Assembly (NCBI RefSeq): GCF_013128195.2
Contig: NZ_CP053452.2
Span: 7,812,001 to 7,876,000 of the forward strand
DNA: 64,000 nt
Direction: 5' to 3'
From: Frigoriglobus tundricola
Lineage (GTDB): Bacteria > Planctomycetota > Planctomycetia > Gemmatales > Gemmataceae
A program made the translations under genes and the position numbers. Below the pieces are notes generated by a model. It was given only the letters and a program-made list of their open reading frames with translations. It had not been told where the DNA came from and did not search any database. This document shows positions 54,427 to 64,000 of this stretch, piece after piece; positions within the stretch are counted from its first letter, which is position 1, and the number at the start of each line of letters is the position of its first letter.

Positions 54427-54723
54427 TTACGCGCGGCGCTCCGAGCCGGCGTCCGCCTCGATCGCGGCGACCTTGTAAAAGCCGGCCGTCTCGAACGGGC
54501 CGCCGCGGCTCACCTCCACGACCGCGTCGCCGCCGGCCGAGTTGTACACCACGAACGCGACATCGGCTCCCCCGCCGTGGCTATCCCGGTAATCCTTCTC
54601 GGCCCCGGCGACCGCCGCGCCCAGCGTCGGGTACTCGTCCGTCAGCGGGACGAACACCCGCAGCCGCAGTGCCGGATCCTCGATCCCCACATACGCGCCC
54701 ACGACGTACACCTTGTCGGCCAT
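54427..54723 (-). CDS. Hypothetical 98-aa protein
   Basis: Small acidic protein (VYVVGAYVGIEDPALRLRVF, DAVVEVSRGGPFETAGFYKV). AAGGAG stands 8 bases before ATG 54723, and third-position GC is high, so it looks translated. Family not recognised. Confidence 0.55.
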   Translation of the reverse strand: MADKVYVVGAYVGIEDPALRLRVFVPLTDEYPTLGAAVAGAEKDYRDSHGGGADVAFVVYNSAGGDAVVEVSRGGPFETAGFYKVAAIEADAGSERRA

Positions 54724-54933
54724 CTCGTTCGCTCCTTATGGTGCGCCGGTTCGGGACGTTGGCCCGAAGAGCGCCCCTGTCGTTGTACGGGAACACCGGC
54801 CACCTGCGCCCGCAGGGACGGACGGTAGTCAACGCGGTGACTGTTTCGGTCGGCGGGCCGCAGCGCCGCGGCCCGCCGACCCGGCGCGCCAGGGCCAAGA
54901 GCCCATGAGTAACTGATCGCCGAAAACGAACAA

Positions 54934-54971
54934 GCCCCGGTACTCGCCGAAGCAAGTACCGGGGCGTTTTT
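54934..54971. terminator. Bidirectional hairpin terminator
   Basis: Eleven-bp stem GCCCCGGTACT (54934-54944) with AGTACCGGGGC (54955-54965), followed by GTTTTTC on the plus strand. On the minus strand it lies downstream of the decayed integrase and is followed there by TTGTTCGTTTT. Confidence 0.8.
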
Positions 54972-55134
54972 CGTGCGACTCGGTCCGTCCAGTCGTCGTC
55001 ACGTCGCCGAACGGCTGATCGCCCCGATCGGCTCCGGGGGCACGTCCCCGCGAGCGTCCGGGCCTCTGGGCCGGCACCTTGAGCTTGAGGCGCACCTTGC
55101 GGACCGCCTCGGTCCCGGAGCGGTTCTCCGCGGA

Positions 55135-55787
55135 CAGCTCCGCACGCGGCCTCGATCAACTTCCGCAGCTCGTCGGCCTCGAACATCCGCGGCCCCGTTT
55201 CGGCGCAGTTGAGCCGGAGCGTTTTCTTACTCGGCCGCTTGAACCCGGGGCCGAACCGGACGGGGACCGCGAACAGTTCCGAATCGTACCCGTACTTGAA
55301 GATGCTCCGCGTCTCTTGAGTCTTGTCCCCGGCCCGCACCGATCCCCAGTTCTTCGCGAGATGCGTTCGCAGGCCGGCGAAATCGTCGGCTCGCAGGTTG
55401 CTCACCAGGCGCCCCTTGCCGAAGTGGGTGACGATCAGTTCGGCCGTCTCCCGGTAATTATCCCTGGTCCGCGGCGAGAGGTCGCCCGCGTCGAGTCCTT
55501 CTTTCTTGTGGTTGAGGAGCTTGTTGGCGAGCACCTTGACCGTGACACCCGCTGACTCCTGCTCGTCGCGGGGGCTTGCGACCGGCGTGAAGATCGTCCC
55601 TTTCGGCGTGGTACTTCTTCAGCGTCGCGTCGGTATCGCTCCAGGGACCGAAGTCGCGCAGTTTACCACGGATCTTCTTGGCCTAGAGCTTCGTGGCATG
55701 TGGGAAGAGCGGGAATTCGGGGTAAGGCTTGTTAGGCTTCGGCGCCTTGTCAGCGAACCCCGAGCCCGTAGAATTGCTCTCAACCAT
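55135..55787 (-). pseudogene. Decayed tyrosine-type integrase next to tRNA-Trp
   Basis: Reading from ATG 55787: KAPKPNKPYPEFPLFPHATK, then a TAG stop at 55685 where related integrases have an aromatic residue, then AKKIRGKLRDFGPWSDTD and YHAERDDLHAGRK, a one-base shift at a run of five G (55570-55574), then ANKLLNHKKEG, LSPRTRDNYRETAELI (SAM-like core-binding domain), VRFGPGFKRPSKKTLRL and GPRMFEADELRKLIEAA. The catalytic domain with R-H-R-Y residues is missing; beyond about 55135 the reading is unrelated. Three separate lesions mean it is dead. It lies 151 bases from tRNA-Trp, pointing away from it. Confidence 0.85.
55747..55774 (+). promoter_or_regulatory. Sigma70-type promoter of tRNA-Trp
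   Basis: TTGTCA (55747-55752), 16 bases, TAGAAT (55769-55774), 164 bases before tRNA-Trp, overlapping the 5' end of the dead integrase on the other strand. It closely resembles the promoter at 37293-37320, and some similarity continues for about 40 bases downstream. Confidence 0.6.
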
Positions 55788-55937
55788 ACGGTCGTTCCGC
55801 GAAAACGGTGGTATGGAATTGACCGGGGCGGCGGCAACCGTTCCCGGTTAGCGCAGGTTACCGGGTGTCTCAACGGGTGTCAAAGGTAGTTGAGCGAGCC
55901 GGGCGTGACGGTAGAAAGCCTTGAAAAGCTGACATTT

Positions 55938-56009
55938 ACGAGCGTAGCTCAACGGTAGAGCAACGGTTTCCAAAACCGTCGGTTGGGGGTTCAAATCCCT
56001 CCGCTCGTG
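55938..56009 (+). tRNA. tRNA-Trp (anticodon CCA)
   Basis: Acceptor ACGAGCG/CGCTCGT, D arm GCTC...GAGC, anticodon stem ACGGT/ACCGT with loop TTCCAAA, T arm GGGGGTTCAAATCCCTC, discriminator G. Classic position upstream of secE. Confidence 0.96.
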
Positions 56010-56249
56010 CTGTCGCGGGGATCGTCTTGGGTCCTCGACCGTGCCGTGCCGTCCCGCGACGTCTGCGAGTGCCGGTCGGCTCGCCGCGCGAAGCTCGACA
56101 CACGTAGCCGGCCGCCGAACCGGGGAGAGTGCCCCTGTTCCGCGGCCGATTCGCTCGTTGGAGCCCGCAACGGCCCGCGAGCGCGAGCCCGCACGCTGCT
56201 GCGGGCGATCACGACGGACCGCACCACGACGGGATGGAGAGGACGGAGC

Positions 56250-57206
56250 ATGGCGACCGCCGTTGAGCCCAGTTCCGCGCCCAGTGCGCCGGGCAAACTT
56301 CTGAGCCTGCCGATCGCGAGTCTGATCGGCGCGATTTACGTGCTGGCGGCACTGGCCGTCGTCTTCTACGCCGTGCCGGTCGTGTGGGCCGACTACGTCG
56401 GCTCGACGGACAGTTCCGGCAACCTCTTGATGGCGCGGGTCGCCGTCCAGATCGCCGCGATTGTTGCGCTGGTCTGGTTCGGGGTCAAGCTGGCCGGGGA
56501 CGCGCCGCCCAAAGGCGTGCGCGGCGGGGTTTTCCTGATGATCGCGTCGGCAGCGGTCATTTTCTTCGTGGCCCGCTTCTTTGCGATGGCCGTTGACGGG
56601 GTGCCCGGTCAAATCGTCGGGGCGGCCGTCGGGGCCGGCCTCCTTTTCCTCGCGGTGCGGTTTTTCACCGGGCGCATCGGGGAGCGGTGGATGGTGGCGA
56701 TGGAGGAGCAGGGCTGGTTCTCCTCCGCGTCGTACAAGCCCTCGCTCGGCGTGCGCGTGCGCCGGCTGACGATCCTCGGGATCCTGCTCGTCGGCGGTAG
56801 CGGCGTGTACTCCATGCACAATCACGGCGTGCTGCCGGACAGGTGGACGCTCTCGATGCCGTTCGACCTGGACCCGATCACGGTGGTCCGGGACGCCAAG
56901 TTCGTCATCCCGATCGTGCTCCTGCTCGCGACCATTTGGGTCGCGTTCCGCGCGGTGAACGTGCCCGACTTCGCAGAGTTCCTCATCGCCACAGAGGCGG
57001 AGATGAACAAGGTGTCGTGGTCCACCCGCAAGCGGCTCTTCCAGGATACTGTTGTGGTGCTGCTCACCACCCTCATTATGACCGTGTTCCTGCTCGTAGT
57101 GGACCTGTTCTGGGGCTGGTTGCTGAGTCGGTCCACGGTCGGCGTGCTGCCCAGTCGCTCCACCAGCCCGGAAAAGGGCGCCCAGGTGAAAGAAGCGAAG
57201 TGGTAA
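56250..57206 (+). CDS. secE: Preprotein translocase subunit SecE with multi-helix N-terminal extension
   Basis: SecE clamps the SecYEG channel. Only the last 75 residues match the canonical protein: FAEFLIATEAEMNKVSWSTR, KRLFQDTVVVLLTTLIM, then the conserved membrane helix. In front lie about 240 residues with roughly five extra hydrophobic helices (for example LIGAIYVLAALAVVFYAVPV and VFLMIASAAVIFFVARFFAM) and polar loops. Total 318 aa against about 65-127 in most bacteria. Placement between tRNA-Trp and nusG confirms identity. GGACGGAG precedes ATG 56250. The role of the extension is unknown. Confidence 0.92.
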   Translation: MATAVEPSSAPSAPGKLLSLPIASLIGAIYVLAALAVVFYAVPVVWADYVGSTDSSGNLLMARVAVQIAAIVALVWFGVKLAGDAPPKGVRGGVFLMIASAAVIFFVARFFAMAVDGVPGQIVGAAVGAGLLFLAVRFFTGRIGERWMVAMEEQGWFSSASYKPSLGVRVRRLTILGILLVGGSGVYSMHNHGVLPDRWTLSMPFDLDPITVVRDAKFVIPIVLLLATIWVAFRAVNVPDFAEFLIATEAEMNKVSWSTRKRLFQDTVVVLLTTLIMTVFLLVVDLFWGWLLSRSTVGVLPSRSTSPEKGAQVKEAKW

Positions 57207-57233
57207 GGCGCAGGCGGAGAAATAATGTACCGC

Positions 57234-57308
57234 CCGTTTGTGTTGTGGTGCAGGCGTCTCGCCTGCCAAAGCGAGGCAGGCGAGACGCCTGCACCACAAC
57301 ACAAACGG
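57234..57308. repeat. Perfect 34-bp inverted repeat between secE and nusG
   Basis: Arms 57234-57267 and 57275-57308 are exact reverse complements by eye (outer CCGTTTGTGTTG, inner GTCTCGCCTGCC) with a 7-base loop. As RNA it would form a very stable hairpin without a following U-run, so it is more likely a dispersed repeat or processing site than a terminator. Confidence 0.88.
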
Positions 57309-57381
57309 ACCTCTGCGGTCGATCATTTTTCCGCTTCTGCCTAACGCGGGAACTCACGAGGCGGCCACCGGCCGATCTCCC

Positions 57382-58398
57382 ATGAACGACGATCCCACGC
57401 CCGATACCGTCGAGACGGTCCCGCAGACCGAGCCGACGCACGCGCCCGAACCTCACAACGAGGACGTCGCACCGGAAGCCGAGGCGGGTGTCGAACAGGT
57501 GACCGAGCCGGACCCGGAACACGCGCCCGAGCCCGCCCCGGTGTCACCGCCGGAGTTGGCGGACGTCGCGCCGGCGGTCGTCGCCCACGACGCGGTCGAT
57601 GTGGCTGGCACGGAGGATCCCGCGGCGGAAAGCGAGTCGCCCAAACAGACCAAGCGGGCGAAGAAAACGGCAAAAGCGGCTGATCTCGACGACGCCGGGA
57701 CTGCGGAGCTGGCCCCGTCCGCGGCGGCTGTTGCTCAGGAGGGGGCGCCGGGAGAGCCGGCCGAAACACAGCCGGAAAACAAAAAGAAGTGGTACGCAAT
57801 CAAGGTCCAGAGCGGTCGCGAGGACACGATCAAAGCGGCCATTTTGCGGAAGGTCGCGATCGAAGGGCTCGAAGAATACTTCGGTCAGATCCTGATCCCG
57901 TATGAAGAAGAGATCGTCAAGAAGACGGTCCGCGTAAAGGACAAGAAGACCGGCGAGTACACCACGCAGGAAAAGAAGGTCACCCGGAAGAAGAAAAAGT
58001 TCCAGGGCTATTTGTTCGCGGAGCTCGAGTTCAACGACCGCATCTTGTACCTGTTCCGCGAAACGAGTGGCGTGGGCGACTTCCTGAACCTGCGCACGAA
58101 GCCGGGCCAGCAGCCGACGCCCGAGCCGATGCCGGAACACGAAGTTCAATCGATGCTCACGGGTGTGAACGTAAAAGACCCGTCGAAGAAGGGCGGCAAG
58201 GTCAAGGTCAAACTGGACTTCGAGAAGGGCGACCGGGTCCGCATCCGCGACGGCTCGTTCGCGAATCAAGAGGGCGAAGTCAAGGCGGTCACGGAGCCGA
58301 AAGACCCCACCGACACGCCCAAGGTCACAGTCATCCTGACCTTCTGGGGCCGACCGCTCGAAGTGGAACTCGACTACTGGCAAGTGGAAAAGGCGTAA
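57382..58398 (+). CDS. nusG: Transcription antitermination factor NusG with long acidic N-terminus
   Basis: Binds RNA polymerase and couples it to the ribosome or Rho. 338 aa against 181 in E. coli. Residues 1-130 are disordered, acidic and Ala/Pro-rich (PEPHNEDVAPEAEAGVEQV). The NGN domain starts at KKKWYAIKVQSGREDTIK and includes FQGYLFAELEFND, with a lysine-rich insert (VKDKKTGEYTTQEKKVTRKK). The KOW domain follows (FEKGDRVRIRDGSFANQEGE). ATG 57382 starts the protein after the secE-nusG hairpin. The first residues are conserved in tone with planctomycete NusG proteins, but I cannot verify that. Confidence 0.93.
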   Translation: MNDDPTPDTVETVPQTEPTHAPEPHNEDVAPEAEAGVEQVTEPDPEHAPEPAPVSPPELADVAPAVVAHDAVDVAGTEDPAAESESPKQTKRAKKTAKAADLDDAGTAELAPSAAAVAQEGAPGEPAETQPENKKKWYAIKVQSGREDTIKAAILRKVAIEGLEEYFGQILIPYEEEIVKKTVRVKDKKTGEYTTQEKKVTRKKKKFQGYLFAELEFNDRILYLFRETSGVGDFLNLRTKPGQQPTPEPMPEHEVQSMLTGVNVKDPSKKGGKVKVKLDFEKGDRVRIRDGSFANQEGEVKAVTEPKDPTDTPKVTVILTFWGRPLEVELDYWQVEKA

Positions 58399-58544
58399 CG
58401 GTCCGATCGGGGCGGGGGATCGGTGGTCGCGAGTCGGAGCCCGCGTGAGCGGGCGGCGCGATTCTGCGTAGCCGGTCCGATGCCGTTCTCCGGTCGAAAA
58501 CCTACAATACGTAATCTTACATACGTTTCGAGTAAGGTGCAGCA

Positions 58545-59012
58545 ATGGCGAAGCAGGTGACGGCGCAGGTGAAGCTCCAGTGCCCCGGCGGTTCGGCCAC
58601 GCCGGCCCCGCCGGTCGGCCCGGCCCTCGGTGCCCACGGCGTCAACATCGGTATGTTCGTGAAGCAGTTCAACGACAAGACCTCGGCGCCCGCCATGAAG
58701 GGGCTGATGCTCCCGGTCGTGATCACCGTGTATTCCGATCGCAGCTTCGAGTTCAAGATCAAGAGCCCGCCCGCGGCGATTCTGCTGAAGCTCGCGGCGA
58801 AGATCCCGCACGCCAAGAAGGCCGGCAAGGAAGTGATTCCCGCCGACTCCAAGAAGGGCGGCAAGTACAAGGGCTTCTCCGTCACCAAGAAGCAGGTCAA
58901 GGACATCGCCACCCAGAAGATGGCGGACCTGAACGCCCGCGACGTGGACCACGCCTCCCGCATCATTGAGGGCACCGCCCGCAGCATGGGGCTGACGGTT
59001 GTGGAAGGCTGA
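58545..59012 (+). CDS. rplK: 50S ribosomal protein L11 (uL11)
   Basis: 155 aa (E. coli 142). Binds 23S rRNA at the GTPase centre. Conserved: [45 protein letters not shown], and [13 protein letters not shown]. The loop after the C-terminal lysine patch ([17 protein letters not shown]) is slightly extended. First ribosomal gene of the rplKAJL-rpoB cluster. Confidence 0.96.
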   Translation: MAKQVTAQVKLQCPGGSATPAPPVGPALGAHGVNIGMFVKQFNDKTSAPAMKGLMLPVVITVYSDRSFEFKIKSPPAAILLKLAAKIPHAKKAGKEVIPADSKKGGKYKGFSVTKKQVKDIATQKMADLNARDVDHASRIIEGTARSMGLTVVEG

Positions 59013-59233
59013 GTCGTCTTGCGGACTCGGACGGCGCGTCTCGCACACCGCCCGCGCGGACTCGTTCCGCCGGGTGATGTCAAGAGAAAAATGCCCCACT
59101 CCCGTTGCCGCCGATAGTCTCATGTTGTAATCGTTATCTTCTCACACACTGCCGTAGCCGTACCGGCAAACGGCGGGAGGGGACGTAGTCGCAAACGGCG
59201 ACGAACCCCGCTATTCGAGAGGTTCGCTACTTA

Positions 59234-60142
59234 ATGTCAAAAGATAAAGACAAGCCCAAAGAATCGGGCGCAGCGCCCGCGCCGGCACCCGTGGGCGAGC
59301 CGGCTGTCCCGGCAGCCGCTCCTGCTGCTTCGGCTCCTGCTGACGCTCCGGTGCCGGCCGTCGCGGCCGAGAAGAGTGAGAAGGCCGAGAAGGGTGACTC
59401 AGCCGAGGTGCCGCAGCAGAAGAAAAAACCGGGCGTTCCGCCGCGCCGCGGCAAAAAGCTCCGAAACCACCTGAAGAACGTCGCCAAGAAGCTCCACGAC
59501 GCCGGTCCCGTGTCCGTCAAGCAGGCCGTTGCTGAGCTGAAGAAGCTCAAGCGAGCGAAGTTCGACGAGACCGTCGAGATCCACATCAACCTCGGTATCG
59601 ATCCGACCCAATCGGACCAGATGGTTCGTGGTGCGATTCCGCTGCCGCACGGCATCGGTAAGAGCGTGCGGGTCGCGGTGTTCTGCCAGGGCGATAACGT
59701 CGCGAAGGCGCAGGCGGCCGGGGCCGACGTGGTCGGCGGGGCGGACCTCGTCGAGAGGGTCCAGAAGCAAAACTTCCTCGACTTCGACGTGGCCCTGGCG
59801 TCGCAAGACATGATGGGTATGGTGTCGCGGCTCGGTAAAGTGCTCGGGCCGCGCGGCCTGATGCCGACCCCGAAGGCCGGAACCGTGGTGCCCGCGTCCG
59901 GCGACCTCGCCGCCGCCGTCCGCGAGTTCAAGGCCGGTAAGGTCGAGTACCGGTCCGACAAGACGGGGCAGATCCACGCCGGTGTCGGCAAGATGAGCTT
60001 CGACGAGACGAAGTTGGTTGAAAACATCAACGCGTTCGTCGAGCAGGTTCGGTCGGTCAAGCCGTCGGGCGTGAAGGGGAACTTCATCAACGGGGTGGTG
60101 CTGTCGGCCACCATGTCGCCGGGCATCCGGCTGGCCGTCTGA
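59234..60142 (+). CDS. rplA: 50S ribosomal protein L1 (uL1) with Ala/Pro-rich N-terminal extension
   Basis: 302 aa against 234 in E. coli; the extra residues are a low-complexity N-terminal tail (about 1-70, Ala/Pro then Lys/Glu). The L1 core is clear: FDETVEIHINLGIDPTQSDQ, VRGAIPLPHGIGKSVRVAVF, GRLGKVLGPRGLMPTPKAGT, and VKGNFINGVVLSATMSPG. ATG 59234 has no upstream alternative. L1 usually represses its operon by binding an rRNA-like leader; I could not identify that site. Confidence 0.95.
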   Translation: MSKDKDKPKESGAAPAPAPVGEPAVPAAAPAASAPADAPVPAVAAEKSEKAEKGDSAEVPQQKKKPGVPPRRGKKLRNHLKNVAKKLHDAGPVSVKQAVAELKKLKRAKFDETVEIHINLGIDPTQSDQMVRGAIPLPHGIGKSVRVAVFCQGDNVAKAQAAGADVVGGADLVERVQKQNFLDFDVALASQDMMGMVSRLGKVLGPRGLMPTPKAGTVVPASGDLAAAVREFKAGKVEYRSDKTGQIHAGVGKMSFDETKLVENINAFVEQVRSVKPSGVKGNFINGVVLSATMSPGIRLAV

Positions 60143-60267
60143 GTGCGTTTAGTGCTGACGCGGGCGCGTTCGGGAAGAGGTTCGGGGCCGCGTGCCCCGT
60201 TGACGCTCCCGGCGCCTTGTGCCGAGTGCGAAACGCGAAACGCCTAACACCAAAAAACGAGCCGACG

Positions 60268-60816
60268 ATGAGCAAGAAAATCAAAGAGTTCGAGCTGAAC
60301 GACCTTCGCAAAACGTTCAAGGGTGTCCGCGACTTCGTGCTGCTCGAGCCGTTGAAGCTCGATTCGGCCGCGGATTACACGTTCCGGAAGGGGCTCCGCG
60401 AGAAGAAGGTCCGCGTGAAGATGATCAAGAACTCCTTCGTGAAGAAGGTGTTCACCGAGAACGGCGTGAAGGTCGATCCGGGGTCCGGTCCGACGCTTTT
60501 GTGCTGGGGCGCGGACAGCGCGAAGGCGCTCGGCCTCGCGGTCGATGCCATGCTCAAGCAGCTCCGCCCCGACCCCAAAGTGCCGGCGAAGATCAAGGAG
60601 AAGATCGGGGTCGCCGACGGCGAAGCGATGCCCCTGGAGAAGCTCAAAGAGGTTCCGACCAAGCAAGAGGCGATCGGGAGCGTTATTGCGGCGATCCTCG
60701 GCCCCAGTGCGGCAATCGCGGGGGCCCTGGCCGGTCCCGGCGCTCAACTCGCAAGCATCCTCAAGACCATCGAAGAGAAGGGGGCCGCTGGCGCCCCGGC
60801 TCCTGCGGCGGGGTGA
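60268..60816 (+). CDS. rplJ: 50S ribosomal protein L10 (uL10)
   Basis: 182 aa, normal length. Base of the L7/L12 stalk. ATG 60268 chosen; an upstream in-frame ATG region (from 60217) is arginine-rich and unlike L10. Conserved elements: RGVRDFVLLEPL-type N-terminus (FKGVRDFVLLEPLKLD), LREKKVRVKMIKNSFVKKVF and the C-terminal SVIAAILGPSAAIAGALAGP that binds L7/L12. Confidence 0.94.
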   Translation: MSKKIKEFELNDLRKTFKGVRDFVLLEPLKLDSAADYTFRKGLREKKVRVKMIKNSFVKKVFTENGVKVDPGSGPTLLCWGADSAKALGLAVDAMLKQLRPDPKVPAKIKEKIGVADGEAMPLEKLKEVPTKQEAIGSVIAAILGPSAAIAGALAGPGAQLASILKTIEEKGAAGAPAPAAG

Positions 60817-60945
60817 ACCTTACGGTTCGTCCGGCTGTCAACTGTACATCAAAACACCGCCCGCTTCAGCGCGGGCTCTACCCGGCTGCTATTACGCTAC
60901 CCCGCCGGACCGCTTCATCCGGCACTGATTTGAAAGGGACTTACC

Positions 60946-61335
60946 ATGCCTTCCGTTACCGAACTCGGCGATGCTCTCGCCGGCCTGACGCTCGTGCAGG
61001 CTGTTGAGTTGAAGACCTACCTGAAGGAAAAGTACCAGATCGAACCGGCCGCTGGTGCGGTCGTCGCCGGTCCGGCGACCACTGGTCCGGTGGCCCTGGC
61101 TGCCCCGGCTGCCGAGGTGACCGAGTTCAACGTGATCCTGGAAGCCTTCACCGACAAAGTGAAGACGATCAAGGTGGTCCGCGAACTGACCGGTCAGGGG
61201 CTCGGCGAGGCCAAGGCGACCGTCGAAGGCGCGCCGAAGGCCATCAAGGAAAACGTGGACAAGAAGACCGCCGAAGACGTCAAGAAGAAGCTCGAAGAGA
61301 CCGGCGCGAAGGTCACCGTCAAGCCGGCCGGCTGA
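60946..61335 (+). CDS. rplL: 50S ribosomal protein L7/L12 (bL12)
   Basis: 129 aa, normal length. Dimerisation domain at the N-terminus (ELGDALAGLTLVQAVELKTY), Ala-rich hinge, and the factor-binding C-terminal domain (EFNVILEAFTDKVKTIKVVR, LGEAKATVEGAPKAIKENV). Recruits elongation-factor GTPases. Spacing of 129 bases from rplJ. Confidence 0.96.
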   Translation: MPSVTELGDALAGLTLVQAVELKTYLKEKYQIEPAAGAVVAGPATTGPVALAAPAAEVTEFNVILEAFTDKVKTIKVVRELTGQGLGEAKATVEGAPKAIKENVDKKTAEDVKKKLEETGAKVTVKPAG

Positions 61336-61452
61336 TTCGGCTCACACGCGAGAGGGTCCGAGAGGGCTCTCTCCGCCAGTTTCGAGAATGCCCGATTCTT
61401 CACGTTCGTCGGTCCTGCACGAACGGGCGATTTGGGCGCAGTGCAAAAAAAA

Positions 61453-61489
61453 TGCCCAGTTGGGGTGACTTTTCGGCCCCATCTGGGTA
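61453..61489 (+). promoter_or_regulatory. Stem-loop after rplL, possible attenuator or processing site
   Basis: TGCCCAGTTGGGG (61453-61465) pairs with CCCCATCTGGGTA (61477-61489) with one mismatch and one G-T pair, followed by TTATTGT. It lies 118 bases after rplL. In E. coli an attenuator and an RNase III site occupy this position; similar use here is inference. Confidence 0.55.
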
Positions 61490-61906
61490 TTATTGTCGTG
61501 TGGCGGGACTCCGCCTCGATCGGTTCTGTTACGAACCAGCGCTCCCACGACCCTCACGTCGCTCCACCCTTGGCGGTGTGAAAGATGCGTGTGGTGGTGG
61601 GGCGACCCGCGTAGCCAGTGGTGACAATGCGCACGACCCACTCGCTCCGATGTGTCGTACCCCTTCGATTCAGCACCATGCCGATGCCCACTGACATCCC
61701 TGCTCCGAACCCGCCGGCTCGTGAAACCGGCTGGTGTGGGGCGGGCTTGTTGTTTCGTGTGCCACCCTCTCGCGCGTCCGATCGCCGCGCGTCGAACGGG
61801 GGTCTGATCGCCCCGGACGCCCGCGACCTCGTTCAGCAATAACGCCCTCAGCCAGCCGACGCAAGGTCCGTTGCCACCAGGGGCGACGGAATCCGGGCGT
61901 CCGCCT

Positions 61907-62020
61907 CGTGTTTGGTGTTTGGTGTTCCGCGTCCGGTCGTGCCCGCTGCCGACCCCAGCGCTGTTCGCCGGGATGACCGAAACGTGCCGACGAAACACCA
62001 GACACGAAACACCGAACACA
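61907..62020. repeat. Imperfect inverted repeat in the rpoB leader
   Basis: GTGTTTGGTGTTTGGTGTT at 61908-61926 is nearly complementary to 61995-62018 (CACCAGACACGAAACACCGA and following). The two arms, 70 bases apart, could fold the leader just before the rpoB ribosome-binding site. Confidence 0.5.
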
Positions 62021-62039
62021 CCCAGTGAAGGAGCCGCCG

Positions 62040-64000
<1,961 letters not shown>

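Larger units (their letters stand above)
61336..62039 (+). other. 704-base rplL-rpoB intergenic leader
   Basis: Unusually long spacer inside the rplKAJL-rpoB cluster. It holds a stem-loop at 61453-61489 and an imperfect inverted repeat near rpoB. Short open frames (for example 61618-61842) have no family features. The rpoB ribosome-binding site AAGGAG is at 62028-62033. Confidence 0.5.

Noticed and set aside
54581-55134. C-terminal continuation of the integrase frame
   Set aside because: After about 55135 the frame is Arg/Gly-rich with no tyrosine recombinase catalytic motifs, and passes through a terminator hairpin and a separate small gene.
57234-57308. Intrinsic terminator after secE
   Set aside because: The stem is perfect but no U-run follows on the plus strand, and nusG is expected to be co-transcribed.
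61618-61842. Small gene in the rplL-rpoB spacer
   Set aside because: Pro/Arg-rich peptide without family features; overlaps other equally plausible frames.

Overview
The window looks like chromosome from a Gemmata-like planctomycete (family Gemmataceae). GC is high, and lineage-typical families occur side by side: a BBP7-type barrel protein, three TIGR02996 'repeat-companion' proteins, a TIGR03066-type protein, DUF1559 prepilin-like proteins, DUF1501 and DUF1549/DUF1553 proteins, a PVC-type cytochrome/dehydrogenase, TIGR04222, Uma2/DUF820, and large kinase-sensor fusions. Family names come from recognising motifs by eye; no search was run.

Layout. 0-6 kb: barrel protein, then a Ser/Thr kinase with a Cache-like sensor (split by a frameshift) overlapping an FHA-adenylate/guanylate cyclase gene. 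6-10 kb: a TetR repressor divergent from an MFS pump and a lipoprotein beta-propeller, with a palindromic operator between. 10-23 kb: MBL/beta-CASP nuclease, Uma2 protein, three TIGR02996 proteins, DUF1559, TolB-like propeller, AAA ATPase, DUF1501, and a kinase-receiver-degenerate HD-GYP fusion. 23.3-27.5 kb: a conflict-type module made of a CHAT-STAND-TPR protein (frameshifted, with an almost identical 120-bp tandem duplication of its TPR) facing a trypsin-like protease and a 77-aa protein. 27.8-37.2 kb: metK, rpmI-rplT, a TIGR04222 membrane protein, and a DUF1549/1553 plus DUF1501 pair.

37.4-39.7 kb holds tRNA-Thr, tRNA-Tyr, tRNA-Gly, tRNA-Thr and tuf, the order of the E. coli thrU-tyrU-glyT-thrT-tufB block. 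55.9 kb to the end holds tRNA-Trp, secE, nusG, rplK, rplA, rplJ, rplL and rpoB (cut by the window edge). These two blocks are adjacent in many bacteria. Here about 16 kb lies between them, carrying secreted and membrane proteins, a ceramidase-PVC cytochrome giant, an IS630-type element inside a leucine-rich-repeat gene, an M61 peptidase, a STAS protein, and at its right edge a dead tyrosine integrase. A tRNA-Trp-like remnant sits just after tuf, where trnW would be expected. I read this as an old island integrated at trnW.

Several core translation and transcription proteins are unusual: EF-Tu has an insertion and an altered switch I, SecE has a multi-helix N-terminal extension, and NusG and L1 have long N-terminal tails. 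Inverted-repeat elements occur in many intergenic gaps, including two copies of one 113-bp family.
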